Shown: piece by piece, positions 53,229 through 62,167 of the stretch | Position numbering within the stretch: position 1 is the first letter of the stretch | How the letters are laid out: each line of letters opens with the position of its first letter | Source: Vibrio sp. 99-8-1 | Lineage (GTDB): Bacteria; Pseudomonadota; Gammaproteobacteria; Enterobacterales; Vibrionaceae | Direction: 5' to 3' | NCBI RefSeq assembly: GCF_013114595.1 | Contig: NZ_VTXE01000018.1 | Location: 1-64,000 of the forward strand | Length of the DNA: 64,000 nt | Position numbers and translations under genes: made by a program | Notes under the pieces: model-generated | The model's input: the letters and a program-made list of their open reading frames with translations, nothing else | What the model was told of the DNA's origin: nothing | Database searches by the model: none

Positions 53229-54260
53229 ATGGGTTTGTTAATTGCTAAAGCGCAGCCGCTAATTGACATGGGAGTGACTGTTCTACAGACAGGCCCTAAT
53301 ACCCGAAAGACGCATGAGCTGGTGAAAGAAGGCCGTGTATTACTGCAGGTAATTCCAGATGATTTGAATGATGTACCGGATGGATTTCTTACTAACATTC
53401 AGATTGATAGGCCGAAGGTAAAACATCCACTGAAGGCTGACTTGTCGTTGGTACCGTTCTTTAGTCATGCGGATGTTGCTAGCAAGTTTGGTGATATAGA
53501 ACATTTGGTTAGTTTTATTGGTCGGTGTCAGGCTTACGATGGGGATTATTGCCACCAGCAGTTAGTCACAGCCAAAGTAGGAATGAGCGCAGTTCGTCTT
53601 TGTTGGCATCATGACAACAAGCTAAATCCAGAACAGTTGGAAAAGACGGCGAATAGAAATCTTGTTGCAATTAGGGTAGGGATAATTGGTAGTCAGTTGG
53701 GCTTTGATAAGAATCACGCACTTACCTATGCAGAGCTTTGCTGGTGGGCGGTTAGAAATGATGTTTATCAGCACTTGCCTAGCTCAATTCTCGATGCACA
53801 GTTTGGAGTGGAAGAAACCAGAAAAAGAAATGGCGTTAATGGCCATAAAGAAACGAACGCCAGATACAGCAATGCGGACCCACTGGAAGAGCTTAAGCGA
53901 TTATCTAAGCCGGTATTAAAACTGGAAGTGAATGATGATCCTCCATTGGCGTATATGCGTAAACCAAAACCAATGACCTGGTATTGTGAGAAATATTTAG
54001 CATTTGTTAGGACGTTACCGTGTGTTGTAACTGGTGAGAAAACATCTGAAATGGTCACAGTATGTGCTCATCACTTAATTGGTCATGGTGAAGGAAAAAT
54101 GGCAGGCAAGGCCCATGATTTGTTTGTATTTCCAATTAGAACGGATGAGCACACAAAACTACATGACAACCCTAGGCAATGGGAACGCAGATACGGTAGT
54201 CAGCTGCTGCACGTTAAAAATACAATAAGTAAGGCTTTAATGTTGGGGGCAATTGAATGA
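53229..54260 (+). CDS. DUF968 (HNH-like) phage nuclease/recombination protein
   Basis: 343 aa. The C-terminal ~90 residues carry a DUF968 motif: CVVTGEKTSEMVTVCAHHLIGH, then RTDEHTKLHDNPRQWERRYG, a zinc-linked HNH-like fold found in lambdoid recombination or packaging-associated nucleases. Its N-terminal ~230 residues are of unknown function. Start ATG at 53229 is next to the previous stop. Overlaps the next gene by ATGA. Confidence 0.75.
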   Translation: MGLLIAKAQPLIDMGVTVLQTGPNTRKTHELVKEGRVLLQVIPDDLNDVPDGFLTNIQIDRPKVKHPLKADLSLVPFFSHADVASKFGDIEHLVSFIGRCQAYDGDYCHQQLVTAKVGMSAVRLCWHHDNKLNPEQLEKTANRNLVAIRVGIIGSQLGFDKNHALTYAELCWWAVRNDVYQHLPSSILDAQFGVEETRKRNGVNGHKETNARYSNADPLEELKRLSKPVLKLEVNDDPPLAYMRKPKPMTWYCEKYLAFVRTLPCVVTGEKTSEMVTVCAHHLIGHGEGKMAGKAHDLFVFPIRTDEHTKLHDNPRQWERRYGSQLLHVKNTISKALMLGAIE

Positions 54261-54727
54261 GTTCAGTTTTTGATTCTGCGTTAGATGCATTGATACAAAG
54301 TAAATCGTCCAAAAGAGGGCTTAAGTACAGTAAAGCGGATTCTTCACCGACAAGAGTAGAACGTGAAGCTCCTGAGCAAAAAGCGCTGGTGGATTGGGCC
54401 AATGTCACCACAATCGCGGGTTATCGCATAGGTGAATACCTCACTCATGTTCCCAACGAAGGAAAGCGAGGTCCGTTGGCTCAAAAGCAGTTTAAAGAGC
54501 TGGGTGGTAAGGCAGGCTATCCAGACCTAATACTTGATATCCCAACTAAGAAGTATCACGGCCTACGTATTGAGATGAAGCCACCACGTCAATACCGAAG
54601 CAAGTTATCGCCAGCTCAAAAAGAATGGCAGGAACGCTTGAATAAAGTTGGATACCTGGCTGTGGTTTGTTATGGGCTTGAGGAGGCTAGGAGTGTGATA
54701 GGAGCCTATTTAGACTCTAGCGATTAA
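54257..54727 (+). CDS. VRR-NUC domain nuclease
   Basis: 156 aa. The VRR-NUC pattern is clear: EQKALVDWANVTT, HVPNEGKRGPLAQKQFKELGGKAGYPDLILD, then LRIEMKPP. The PD-(D/E)XK catalytic set is D in GYPDLI plus E-x-K in RIEMK. A phage branched-DNA or Holliday-junction-processing nuclease. ATGA-coupled to the DUF968 gene. Confidence 0.85.
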   Translation: MSSVFDSALDALIQSKSSKRGLKYSKADSSPTRVEREAPEQKALVDWANVTTIAGYRIGEYLTHVPNEGKRGPLAQKQFKELGGKAGYPDLILDIPTKKYHGLRIEMKPPRQYRSKLSPAQKEWQERLNKVGYLAVVCYGLEEARSVIGAYLDSSD

Positions 54728-54811
54728 TTTTACTATATGAATATTGATCATTAACACCTACTCATAAAAAAGTTATATTGTTGTTTTATAATGAACTAAG
54801 TGAATATAAGA

Positions 54812-55285
54812 ATGAAATTAAAGCAGTTGGCGTTATTTTTTTTATTAGCACTGATGGCATCCAAGTCGATGGGCAATACTTCAAAGGACATATGTAATAG
54901 CTTGAAGCCAGAGGTAAGTGTGTTGCAGGAACAACTCCCCATCCGGATTGATTATGTAACATCTTTAATTGGTGTTCAGGCTATATATTTAAGTTCTACT
55001 TGTTTAATTAATTATAATTATCTTGTAGATACTGAAGTCTATGTGAAAGATGTTTCCAAGCATGCGGGCCTCACCATGGAAGAGAGTATCGAGTGGCTTA
55101 AAACGGATGAAGCTTACGCATCGATGAAAGAGAACTTTACAGTGGTGGCAACTGGGGCTGTAGATTCAACAATGACTGAGTTGAAAAAATATAAGGGAAT
55201 AAAAATCCTTTTTAACTATAGTTTTGATGATTTATCTATAACTCCAGTTATAGCAACAGGTTTTGATTCAACTGGAGAGAAATGA
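54812..55285 (+). CDS. Exported prophage protein of unknown function
   Basis: 157 aa from the ATG at 54812. Signal peptide (KLKQLALFFLLALMASKSMG), two Cys in the mature part (SKDICNSLK, SSTCLINY) likely forming a disulfide, no membrane span otherwise. A periplasmic moron gene placed between nuclease and HD-GYP genes. No family recognised. Confidence 0.6.
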   Translation: MKLKQLALFFLLALMASKSMGNTSKDICNSLKPEVSVLQEQLPIRIDYVTSLIGVQAIYLSSTCLINYNYLVDTEVYVKDVSKHAGLTMEESIEWLKTDEAYASMKENFTVVATGAVDSTMTELKKYKGIKILFNYSFDDLSITPVIATGFDSTGEK

Positions 55286-55445
55286 TATTTCTTAGATTGG
55301 AATTTCAGCCCTCTACTGAGTCTGATAGCTATCTGTGCTGGGCTAAGAAAAGGAGAAAATAGGCATGGACTTGTCATAGGTGCTGTGTTTATAACCAGTG
55401 TGTGATAAATTGGTTATAAGTTAGCTTGTTCAACGAGAGGTATAT

Positions 55446-55676
55446 ATGGCAAAAAGTAGAAGTGAACGATTAGGCGATTATTACGCTAATCGTTCACATA
55501 TTGTTGGTTCTGAAGCGTGGTTAACAGACGAAGAGTTGGCAGTAAAGGAACGCATTGAAGAGCGAGAAAATCCAAATCACCCCAATAACTCTCCTGAGGC
55601 TAAAGCCGCTAGAGAAAGGTATATAGATGAGTTGCTAGGTAAACCAGTGAAGCTGTATGAGAATATTAGGGGTTGA
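55446..55676 (+). CDS. Small hydrophilic phage protein
   Basis: 76 aa, strongly charged helical protein (SRSERLGDYYANRS; ELAVKERIEERENPNHPNNSP). GAGAGG ribosome site before the ATG. Unrecognised. Confidence 0.55.
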   Translation: MAKSRSERLGDYYANRSHIVGSEAWLTDEELAVKERIEERENPNHPNNSPEAKAARERYIDELLGKPVKLYENIRG

Positions 55677-55885
55677 GGTTGAATGTTTGTTATTGGTTTC
55701 ACAATAGAAGAAACAGTGTCTAAATACATTACTGCATCGAGACTTTCTGTTGCAGTTAAAGCTTAAGCCTTGCATTAACTAAGGCTGGTCAAATTATAGG
55801 GTGTTATACTATTAAAAAGTAAGCTGAAATACGCGGAAAGAACTAAAATTAAAGTTGATAAAAGTTTTAAGGGGTTGAAAACTCT

Positions 55886-57010
55886 ATGAGTATGGATTTG
55901 CTTGCGAGAAACAAATATCTAACGAGTCATGACTTCTACCGAGATCTTATTGATTTCTTGGTGCAAGAAGCTAAGAGCGATATCGGATATTTCCATTTCT
56001 ACTCTTATACTAACGAAGAAATCGTATTAAATGTTTGGTCGACCTCTGTTTTAGAGCATTGCCATTCCAGTCATGAAACCCACTACCCACTATCATCTGC
56101 AGGCATATGGGCAGATAGTATAAGAACTAAAAAGCCCGTAATACACAACGACTATGATGAAAATTATTCTAAGGGTGACTCTTTACCAAAAGGTCACATA
56201 AAACTAACCCATCACTTCAGTCTTCCCGTAATCCAAAACAATGACGTAGTTGCAGTCATTGGTATAGGCAACAACAACACACCATACACTCATGATTTCG
56301 TAAATCAGTTTTACAGTATGATTAATGCCATATGGCCTCAGGTACAAATAAAGGCAAGTAAGATCGAATCTGGATTTGCTAAAAATCAGCTAGAGTTTGA
56401 TTCTTCTACCCCGATCACGATTATGACTAATATGCTAGGCGCAATATCTCACGCACTTGAAATTCGTGATGAGTACACTTCCTCTCACCAGCGTAATGTC
56501 GCTCATATATGCGGTCTTATAGCTGATAAGCTTTCACTAGAAGGCTCAGTTAAAGAAGGGCTAGTAATTGGAGCATTGGTTCATGATATCGGGAAAATCA
56601 CGATTCCGTCTCAAATATTAAATAAGCCTGGGAAGCTCATGCCAGAAGAGTACAAGTTACTCCAAAGTCATGCAGAAGTAGGAGTAAAGATTTTTAACAA
56701 AGTATTTTTTCCTTGGCCAATCGTTGACATGATCGAACAGCATCATGAAAGGTTGGATGGCTCAGGCTATCCAAACGGAATCAAAAGAAATGAAATTTTG
56801 CTTGAGGCTCGGATTATAGCTGTTGCAGATACCTTCGATGCTATGGCTAGTGACCGCCCATATAGAAAGGCTGTTGGAGCTGCGAAAGCTATAGATGTAC
56901 TACAACAAGGTCGAAATAAACTATACGACCCCTATGTAGTGGACGCTTTTTTTAAGTGCTACGAAGAAGATGAGACTTTAGGTAGGTTGTATACACCTGT
57001 TAATTTTTAA
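55886..57010 (+). CDS. GAF/HD-GYP c-di-GMP phosphodiesterase carried by the prophage
   Basis: 374 aa. N-terminal GAF-like sensor (~15-155: FHFYSYTNEEIVLNVWS, HYPLSSAGIWADSI, KPVIHNDY) and a C-terminal HD-GYP domain: H201, H233-D234 (LVHDIGK), K237, H262, H286-H287 (EQHHERLDG), GYP at 294-296 and D315. All metal ligands are present, so it should hydrolyse c-di-GMP to GMP. Cytoplasmic. It lies between phage early genes and the Q-like gene, a moron position. Confidence 0.9.
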   Translation: MSMDLLARNKYLTSHDFYRDLIDFLVQEAKSDIGYFHFYSYTNEEIVLNVWSTSVLEHCHSSHETHYPLSSAGIWADSIRTKKPVIHNDYDENYSKGDSLPKGHIKLTHHFSLPVIQNNDVVAVIGIGNNNTPYTHDFVNQFYSMINAIWPQVQIKASKIESGFAKNQLEFDSSTPITIMTNMLGAISHALEIRDEYTSSHQRNVAHICGLIADKLSLEGSVKEGLVIGALVHDIGKITIPSQILNKPGKLMPEEYKLLQSHAEVGVKIFNKVFFPWPIVDMIEQHHERLDGSGYPNGIKRNEILLEARIIAVADTFDAMASDRPYRKAVGAAKAIDVLQQGRNKLYDPYVVDAFFKCYEEDETLGRLYTPVNF

Positions 57011-57374
57011 TAAAAATCTGGTATGTGAACTAATCCGTTCCATCCTAATTTAGTAATATAACTGTAAGCGCTTAATTCTCGACATCATTCCCATTTAAAC
57101 CCAAGCCCTGATAATGACAACAGTCATTATCTATGGAGGCTTTTATGTCATCTCTACAACAAACTTGGCAGCATCGTGTCGAGGCATCTGCCTTTGGTGT
57201 GGATATCGGGGTCTATTAGGAATAAACAATCACATAACATGTGCATATATCGAAGGTTCCAAGATACTTTTTCTGATGTGATATGATTTAGTAGAGCTAA
57301 CGCATTTCTGTCTAGAGGTGAGTTTAATCAGAAGCTTATTTCCAAATTCATGCCCAATTCCGTACAGCGAGAAT
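57011..57374. other. Region upstream of the right inverted repeat
   Basis: About 360 bp between the HD-GYP gene and the 206-bp repeat. One tiny frame (57145-57219, 24 aa, GGAGG upstream, MSSLQQTWQHRVEAS) has a good ribosome site and may be the stub of a larger phage gene cut by the HD-GYP insertion. Otherwise no gene seen. Confidence 0.35.
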
Positions 57375-57580
57375 ATGGCTACCACCCTTGTCACATTTTC
57401 CTAAATTTCAATTCTGTAGCATCTGGTTTCTACATGAAATCGGGTGCTCGCAATTACTCATTTCATTAAGCCTACCTGTGCAAGGGTAGGCTCTTTCTTT
57501 AAGCGATACTCTTGAATACGTAAGGAAAACGGAAATGGGGACTTCGATAGAGCTTCTTACTCGTTTGCATTCAGCAAAAA
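57375..57580 (+). repeat. Right copy of the 206-bp inverted repeat
   Basis: Reverse complement of 41379-41584, six mismatches. Contains the leader, a stem AGCCTACC/GGTAGGCT, the ribosome site and the first 15 codons of the Q-like gene. Confidence 0.9.
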
Positions 57581-58329
57581 CGGTCAACTGGGAAAGTGTT
57601 TCTGGCCGCAGTAGTTTAACTGCCGATGTAATAAACGGAGCCATTGCATTAGCTGAGAAGAACAACACGATTGGTTCTTATATTGTCAAAGCCAAATATC
57701 TGGATGATATTCAGGCATTACAAAAACTAAATGCGATATTAAATAAGCTGGTGGATGATGAAAACATTCCACCCAGAATCCGTCCTGCACTGGCTGATTT
57801 GATTTATCGTGTACTTTTGGAGAAGCCGTTAAAGCCACAGTATCGCCGAGTAATTTCAGCTTGGAGTCGATATGGTAATCGAGCTAATCGCTCTCAGAAA
57901 ATCATCTCTGATTATCAAAAAGCAATTAAGTCACTAAAAAATGCCAAGAAGATTAAGGTAACAGAAAAAGAGCGCGAACAAGTACAGGTACAGATTGATT
58001 TACTAAAAAGAAGAGCTGATTCAGAGCGAAATCAATTGAGAAAATACGCTGAAGAAAAAGCACTGTCGACGATCGCTTGCCCCAGATGCAGAACAGTAGG
58101 TTCTCATCGTGGTGGAACATGCGGCACTTGTGATGGCAAAGGAGTGTTCAAACAAAGCTCAGAGCATATGTACAATCATTTCCGTCATTGTGATGTCAGA
58201 GTGTCCAAGTCTCAATTTATTGAAGATATTTACCCTATGATTGAGCGTACGCTAAATGAGTTGTATAGCCGAGAATCAGATGTCATTAAAGCTATTGATA
58301 AAAACCTTGCTTTAGAGCGTATGGTATAG
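57535..58329 (+). CDS. Q-like phage antiterminator (TIGR02642 family)
   Basis: 264 aa. A zinc-finger-like stretch CPRCRTVGSHRGGTCGTCDGKGVF lies at ~182-205, the part shared with lambda Q; the rest is helical. TIGR02642 proteins of Vibrio, Shewanella and Aeromonas prophages are described as Q-like. It sits directly before an extended -10 promoter, tandem terminators and the lysis genes, the exact position of Q. AAGGAAAA precedes the ATG. Expected to let RNA polymerase read through into the lysis and structural genes. Confidence 0.8.
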   Translation: MGTSIELLTRLHSAKTVNWESVSGRSSLTADVINGAIALAEKNNTIGSYIVKAKYLDDIQALQKLNAILNKLVDDENIPPRIRPALADLIYRVLLEKPLKPQYRRVISAWSRYGNRANRSQKIISDYQKAIKSLKNAKKIKVTEKEREQVQVQIDLLKRRADSERNQLRKYAEEKALSTIACPRCRTVGSHRGGTCGTCDGKGVFKQSSEHMYNHFRHCDVRVSKSQFIEDIYPMIERTLNELYSRESDVIKAIDKNLALERMV

Positions 58330-58338
58330 GGTGACATT

Positions 58339-58347
58339 TGCGATAAT
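58339..58347 (+). promoter_or_regulatory. Candidate late promoter (pR'-like)
   Basis: TGCGATAAT is an extended -10 element at the end of the Q-like gene, followed by tandem terminators 40-90 bp downstream, as in lambda pR'-tR'. No good -35 is seen, in keeping with an extended -10 promoter. Confidence 0.45.
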
Positions 58348-58380
58348 CCCATAACTGGGGTAAATTTACCTCAAGATGGA

Positions 58381-58438
58381 AAGCTGACTTTAACGAGTCG
58401 GCTTTTTTTGTGCCTCACCTTTTTAGGTGGGGCTTTTT
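58381..58438 (+). terminator. Tandem terminators before the lysis cassette (tR'-like)
   Basis: Stem 1 AAGCTGACT/AGTCGGCTT (58381-58404) runs into seven T. Stem 2 GCCTCACCT/AGGTGGGGC (58412-58433) runs into TTTTTC. Each has one G-U pair. Placed between the Q-like gene and holin gene, they would block late transcription unless antiterminated. Confidence 0.85.
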
Positions 58439-58457
58439 CGTTTTAGGGGTAATAACA

Positions 58458-58670
58458 ATGCCAGACAAGGCTAACTCATATTTATCTTATTCAAGTGCTT
58501 GGATATTTACCGGGTTTGGTGCGCTGACTTTACAAGATTGGGTAAGCATTATCGGCCTGATATTTGTGGGGCTCACGTACTTCAATAATCGGCAACATAA
58601 AAAGAAAGTATTGAAAGAGTTAAAGAGACAAGGCTTAGCGGAAGAGAACTATGAAAAAATTAGCAGTTAA
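58458..58670 (+). CDS. Phage holin
   Basis: 70 aa from the ATG at 58458 (AGGGG upstream). One, perhaps two, hydrophobic segments (about 12-24 and 26-42), then a very basic hydrophilic C-terminus (NRQHKKKVLKELKRQG), the form of a small holin or pinholin. Overlaps the endolysin start by 20 bp. Its partner is a SAR endolysin, so a pinholin is likely. Confidence 0.75.
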   Translation: MPDKANSYLSYSSAWIFTGFGALTLQDWVSIIGLIFVGLTYFNNRQHKKKVLKELKRQGLAEENYEKISS

Positions 58671-59184
58671 AACTGTATGTTCAGTGGCCGCAGTACTGGC
58701 CGTTGTATTTGGTATGAATGCTGACCTTGTTACTAGTCAGCGTGGGTTAGAGCATATTGCCAACCTAGAAGGGTGCAGAACACAAGCTTATCAGTGCAGT
58801 GCTAATAAATGGACCAATGGACTGGGCCATACTTCAGGCGTTTCAGAAGGTGATACGGTAACCATTGAAGAGGTGGCAACTAACTATGTAGAGGATGTGA
58901 AAGCTGCTGAACAGGTTGTGATATCCAATCTTAAGGTAGATGTCACCAATGCTCAGTTTGATGTACTAGTAAGCTTTGTTTTTAATCTTGGCCAGGGGAA
59001 CTTTAAACGTTCTACATTGCTGAAGAAGTTTAATCATGGTGATGCTACCGGCGCTTGTCAGGAGTTTACTCGTTGGGTGTACGTGAATGGTAAAGATTGC
59101 CGCATCGATACGAGTAATTGTTCAGGGATAGTGAAGCGACGAGTAATAGAGCGGGATGTTTGTTTGAACGGGTGGCCACAGTAA
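58651..59184 (+). CDS. SAR endolysin (GH24 lysozyme, R21-like)
   Basis: 177 aa muramidase. The N-terminal hydrophobic signal-arrest-release segment (VCSVAAVLAVVFGMNA) replaces a cleaved signal. Catalytic triad E40-x8-C49-x5-T55 (LEGCRTQAYQCSANKWT), where Cys stands in the usual Asp position. Other Cys residues may control activity through disulfides as in P1 and P21. Overlaps the Rz gene. Confidence 0.85.
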   Translation: MKKLAVKTVCSVAAVLAVVFGMNADLVTSQRGLEHIANLEGCRTQAYQCSANKWTNGLGHTSGVSEGDTVTIEEVATNYVEDVKAAEQVVISNLKVDVTNAQFDVLVSFVFNLGQGNFKRSTLLKKFNHGDATGACQEFTRWVYVNGKDCRIDTSNCSGIVKRRVIERDVCLNGWPQ

Positions 59185-59588
59185 TGATGTTTCTAAGTAA
59201 GATAAAAACATTCTTTGTCATCGGCTTTATTGTCCTACTCGGCATTAGTTTGCTTGGGAACTGGTACGTTGTTGGCCAACTAGAAACGGAAAAGGAAAGG
59301 AGCGCGACTCTTTCTGCTGATCTACTAACTGCTAATACTGCAGCAACAAATCTTGCATCAACAATCGAAGCGTTAGAAAAGGAAAAAATAGCGGCTCAAG
59401 ATAGAGCTGACGACTTTGCGCGTATGCGAAGTGAAAATGAAAAAGCGCAAGCTAATGTGATTACTGTATTTAAAGATAGGATTCAATATGAACCGTGTGC
59501 TGATACTCCTTTGCCTGATGATATTGACTGGTTGTGGGACAACTCCGAAACAAACGACGATAGTTCAGTATCAAGACCGCGAAATTAA
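59184..59588 (+). CDS. Rz-like spanin, inner-membrane subunit
   Basis: 134 aa from the ATG at 59184 (overlapping the endolysin stop by one base). One N-terminal span (FFVIGFIVLLGISLLGNWYVV) followed by a long periplasmic coiled coil (LETEKERSATLSADLLTANT; EALEKEKIAAQDRADDF). Disrupts the outer membrane together with Rz1, which is nested in its 3' third in another frame. Confidence 0.78.
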   Translation: MMFLSKIKTFFVIGFIVLLGISLLGNWYVVGQLETEKERSATLSADLLTANTAATNLASTIEALEKEKIAAQDRADDFARMRSENEKAQANVITVFKDRIQYEPCADTPLPDDIDWLWDNSETNDDSSVSRPRN

Positions 59589-59790
59589 ACCATCTGCATC
59601 TCTACTTACTGAATGCCAACGTCCTTTTGACTCAAAACCTTTAACTTATGGTGAAGCAGCAAGTCGTGATCAAGTATGGTTGTGTGCTTGGGAACGCTGC
59701 GCCTGGCGAATAATGACATTAAGAAAGCAGTATGGTTATTCCGTGAACTATCAACCTCTTTGTGTCCTAGAGCCTGAGCAGACTAAGTAG
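59488..59790 (+). CDS. Rz1-like spanin lipoprotein
   Basis: 100 aa outer-membrane lipoprotein, lipobox LTGC (Cys16). Starts inside the Rz coding region in another frame, overlapping it by 101 bp, the classic nested arrangement. The mature part is longer than lambda Rz1 and has extra Cys residues. Confidence 0.82.
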   Translation: MNRVLILLCLMILTGCGTTPKQTTIVQYQDREIKPSASLLTECQRPFDSKPLTYGEAASRDQVWLCAWERCAWRIMTLRKQYGYSVNYQPLCVLEPEQTK

Positions 59791-59804
59791 TATTCGGTTA
59801 ATAC

Positions 59805-60563
59805 ATGTCAAAACGAAAAGTGTATGACTGGGTGGCTCTTCAACAGGAGTATATTCAGGCATTCAATGCAACATCAATAACACTCTCAAAGTGGTGTCGT
59901 CAAAAAGGCATCAACCCTAACTCAGCAAGAAAACACATCCGATCCCAAAAAAACGAAACTGATCCGAAATGTGATCCGAAAGTAGTGGGAGGCGAGATAG
60001 GGCAAGGCGTTGAGGCGGGTAGAACGTGTTCGGATCGGGTAGTGGAAAATGTTCCCATGATGGCCGTTGGTGATGGGGCAATTGTTACTCCTTTTGTGGT
60101 TGGGAATAAGTACGCTGAGAAACATGGTGGGTACAGTGAGATTATCGATGCACAGCATTTTGCTAAGGCGTTGGATATACCGGTTAATAGTCTAGAAGCT
60201 GAGATTGTTTTTATGCGCTCGAAGTTGTTTCAAATATTTGAAAGCAAAGCCTCGGTTCAAAAACGATTAGCTGAGGTTATTGGCACTGACAAAACCGATG
60301 CTCTTGAATCATTGATGAATATGCAAACTGCTCTAGATGAATCTGAAGAACGAATTACCGCTCGCATAGAGTCATTACAAAAAACGGCAAAGAACAATGA
60401 GTCTATGACGATGTTGGACCCACTTAAGGCAGTCAAACTACAAACTTCAGCTGAGAAAGATAAAGCTCAGACAGATGCGGCCAAAGTAATGATTAGAGAG
60501 AAGAGTCAACGACTGGATATCCAAGAGAAAGGTGGGCAGGTTGTTTATGAAATTAATTGGTAG
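59805..60563 (+). CDS. Terminase small subunit-like protein
   Basis: 252 aa. N-terminal helix-turn-helix (SITLSKWCRQKGINPNSARKHI) for DNA recognition, basic linker, then a helical oligomerisation region (LEAEIVFMRSKLFQIFESKASVQK). It directly precedes the large terminase gene. Recognises the phage genome for packaging. Confidence 0.72.
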   Translation: MSKRKVYDWVALQQEYIQAFNATSITLSKWCRQKGINPNSARKHIRSQKNETDPKCDPKVVGGEIGQGVEAGRTCSDRVVENVPMMAVGDGAIVTPFVVGNKYAEKHGGYSEIIDAQHFAKALDIPVNSLEAEIVFMRSKLFQIFESKASVQKRLAEVIGTDKTDALESLMNMQTALDESEERITARIESLQKTAKNNESMTMLDPLKAVKLQTSAEKDKAQTDAAKVMIREKSQRLDIQEKGGQVVYEINW

Positions 60564-60619
60564 TAGCCAATTAATTGATATTGCCGTGTCTAATTTTCTC
60601 TTAAGTATATAGATTCATC

Positions 60620-62164
60620 ATGCGAATAAAATATATAGCTTCACCAACATTTAAGACAAAGGTGCATAGGCTTAGACCACTTGTGACTGCAATTCGTGGT
60701 CCTATTGGCTCTGGAAAATCTGTAGGGTGCGTAATGCACATGAAGAAGATTGCCATGGAGCAGGAGCCAAATGAGGATGGTGTTCGTAAAACTCGTTGGG
60801 TCTGTATTCGTAATACCTATCCTGATTTAAAAGGTACGGTGATTAAAACCTTTCAGGATTGGTTGCCGCAAAGCATCTGCCCCATTGTCTACGATGCCCC
60901 TATACGGGCCATGTGGAAACAGCATCACCCAGACGGAAAGACTCGCATTGAATGCGAGTTTTTCTTTTTGAGCCTAGATAAACCTAAAGACATTTCAAAA
61001 CTCATGTCCTTGGAATGTACCGGTGTCTGGATTAACGAAGCGCAGTTTATGCCTAAGGCTATTGTGCTTGAAGCGTTATCTAGAGCTGGACGTTATCCAT
61101 CTATGCGAGATGGTGGCCCTACCTGGTATGGCATGATTATGGATACCAACTCACCTGATGATGATCATTGGTGGTATGACTTTGAAGAAGGTATCGATGA
61201 AGAAACAGGTAAGCGGCTATGTCCCGATAACTGGGAATTTGTTGTTCAGCCTGCCGGTATCACGGAGATATCTGGAATACCCGAAGGGGCGTTGTCAAAA
61301 GACCAACGAGAAATGATTCGAAAAGGATTGTTTGTTGATTATCTCGGTAAACGATTTGTCGCCAATCCTGATGCTGAGAATGTCGCTAACCATAAGAACG
61401 GTTTTGGTTATTGGTTAGAGAAGGTTCAAGGGCAGACGCTTAACTGGATTCGGTCACGGATGTGCAATGTATTTGCGACAGTCGCGGATGGAAAACCAGT
61501 GTTTGGGGACTCATTTAATCGTGAGATTCATGTTTCAGCAAATAAGCTGCTTCCGGTTAAAGGGTGGACCACATTAGTCGGTCTAGATTTTGGTTTAACA
61601 CCTGCAGCTACATTCATTCAAATATCTCCTGTCGGGCAAGTTCGAGTTATTGACGAAGTTGTATCTGAGTCTATGGGTATTGAACGCTTTGCAGAAGAGC
61701 AGCTAAAACCGTTGATTGCATCTAAATATCAAGGCTGTGATGTTAAGTTCTTTGGTGATCCTGCTGGCGTTCAACGAGCTCAAACCAATGAAACTACCTG
61801 CTTTGAGATATTGGAGGAGGCTGGATTCGATGTGCAGCCAGCTCATAGCAATGTGATTACCGCTCGCCTTGAAGCTGTTCGTTACTTCCTCCACCGGCTT
61901 ATTGGTCGTGGGCAACCTCAGATAGTTATCAGCCCACATTGTCGTCAACTTATTAAAGGTATGGAGACTGGTTATCAATACAAGCGAATGAATGTATCTG
62001 GTCAGGAGAAGTACAGCGATAAGCCTGACAAAAACATGTATTCACATCTTAACGATTCATTTCAGTACGTTTGTCTTGCGGCAATGCCTCAATTGCACCG
62101 TGAAAACGTCATTAAACAAGCATCCACTGGGCATAAAGCTCTCAATACAACTACAGGTTACTAA
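60620..62164 (+). CDS. Terminase large subunit
   Basis: 514 aa. ATPase with Walker A GPIGSGKS (~27-34) and Walker B ECTGVWINEAQF; C-terminal nuclease with GLDFGLTPAATF, FGDPAG and SHLNDSFQY metal motifs. Packages the genome into the prohead. Intact, indicating that the prophage's packaging genes have not decayed. Confidence 0.9.
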   Translation: MRIKYIASPTFKTKVHRLRPLVTAIRGPIGSGKSVGCVMHMKKIAMEQEPNEDGVRKTRWVCIRNTYPDLKGTVIKTFQDWLPQSICPIVYDAPIRAMWKQHHPDGKTRIECEFFFLSLDKPKDISKLMSLECTGVWINEAQFMPKAIVLEALSRAGRYPSMRDGGPTWYGMIMDTNSPDDDHWWYDFEEGIDEETGKRLCPDNWEFVVQPAGITEISGIPEGALSKDQREMIRKGLFVDYLGKRFVANPDAENVANHKNGFGYWLEKVQGQTLNWIRSRMCNVFATVADGKPVFGDSFNREIHVSANKLLPVKGWTTLVGLDFGLTPAATFIQISPVGQVRVIDEVVSESMGIERFAEEQLKPLIASKYQGCDVKFFGDPAGVQRAQTNETTCFEILEEAGFDVQPAHSNVITARLEAVRYFLHRLIGRGQPQIVISPHCRQLIKGMETGYQYKRMNVSGQEKYSDKPDKNMYSHLNDSFQYVCLAAMPQLHRENVIKQASTGHKALNTTTGY

Positions 62165-62167
62165 TTC

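Noticed and set aside
57408..57668. Minus-strand open frame matching one at 41336-41551
   Set aside because: The similarity comes only from the 206-bp inverted DNA repeat; both frames are antisense or downstream to the Q-like gene start and lack good ribosome sites.
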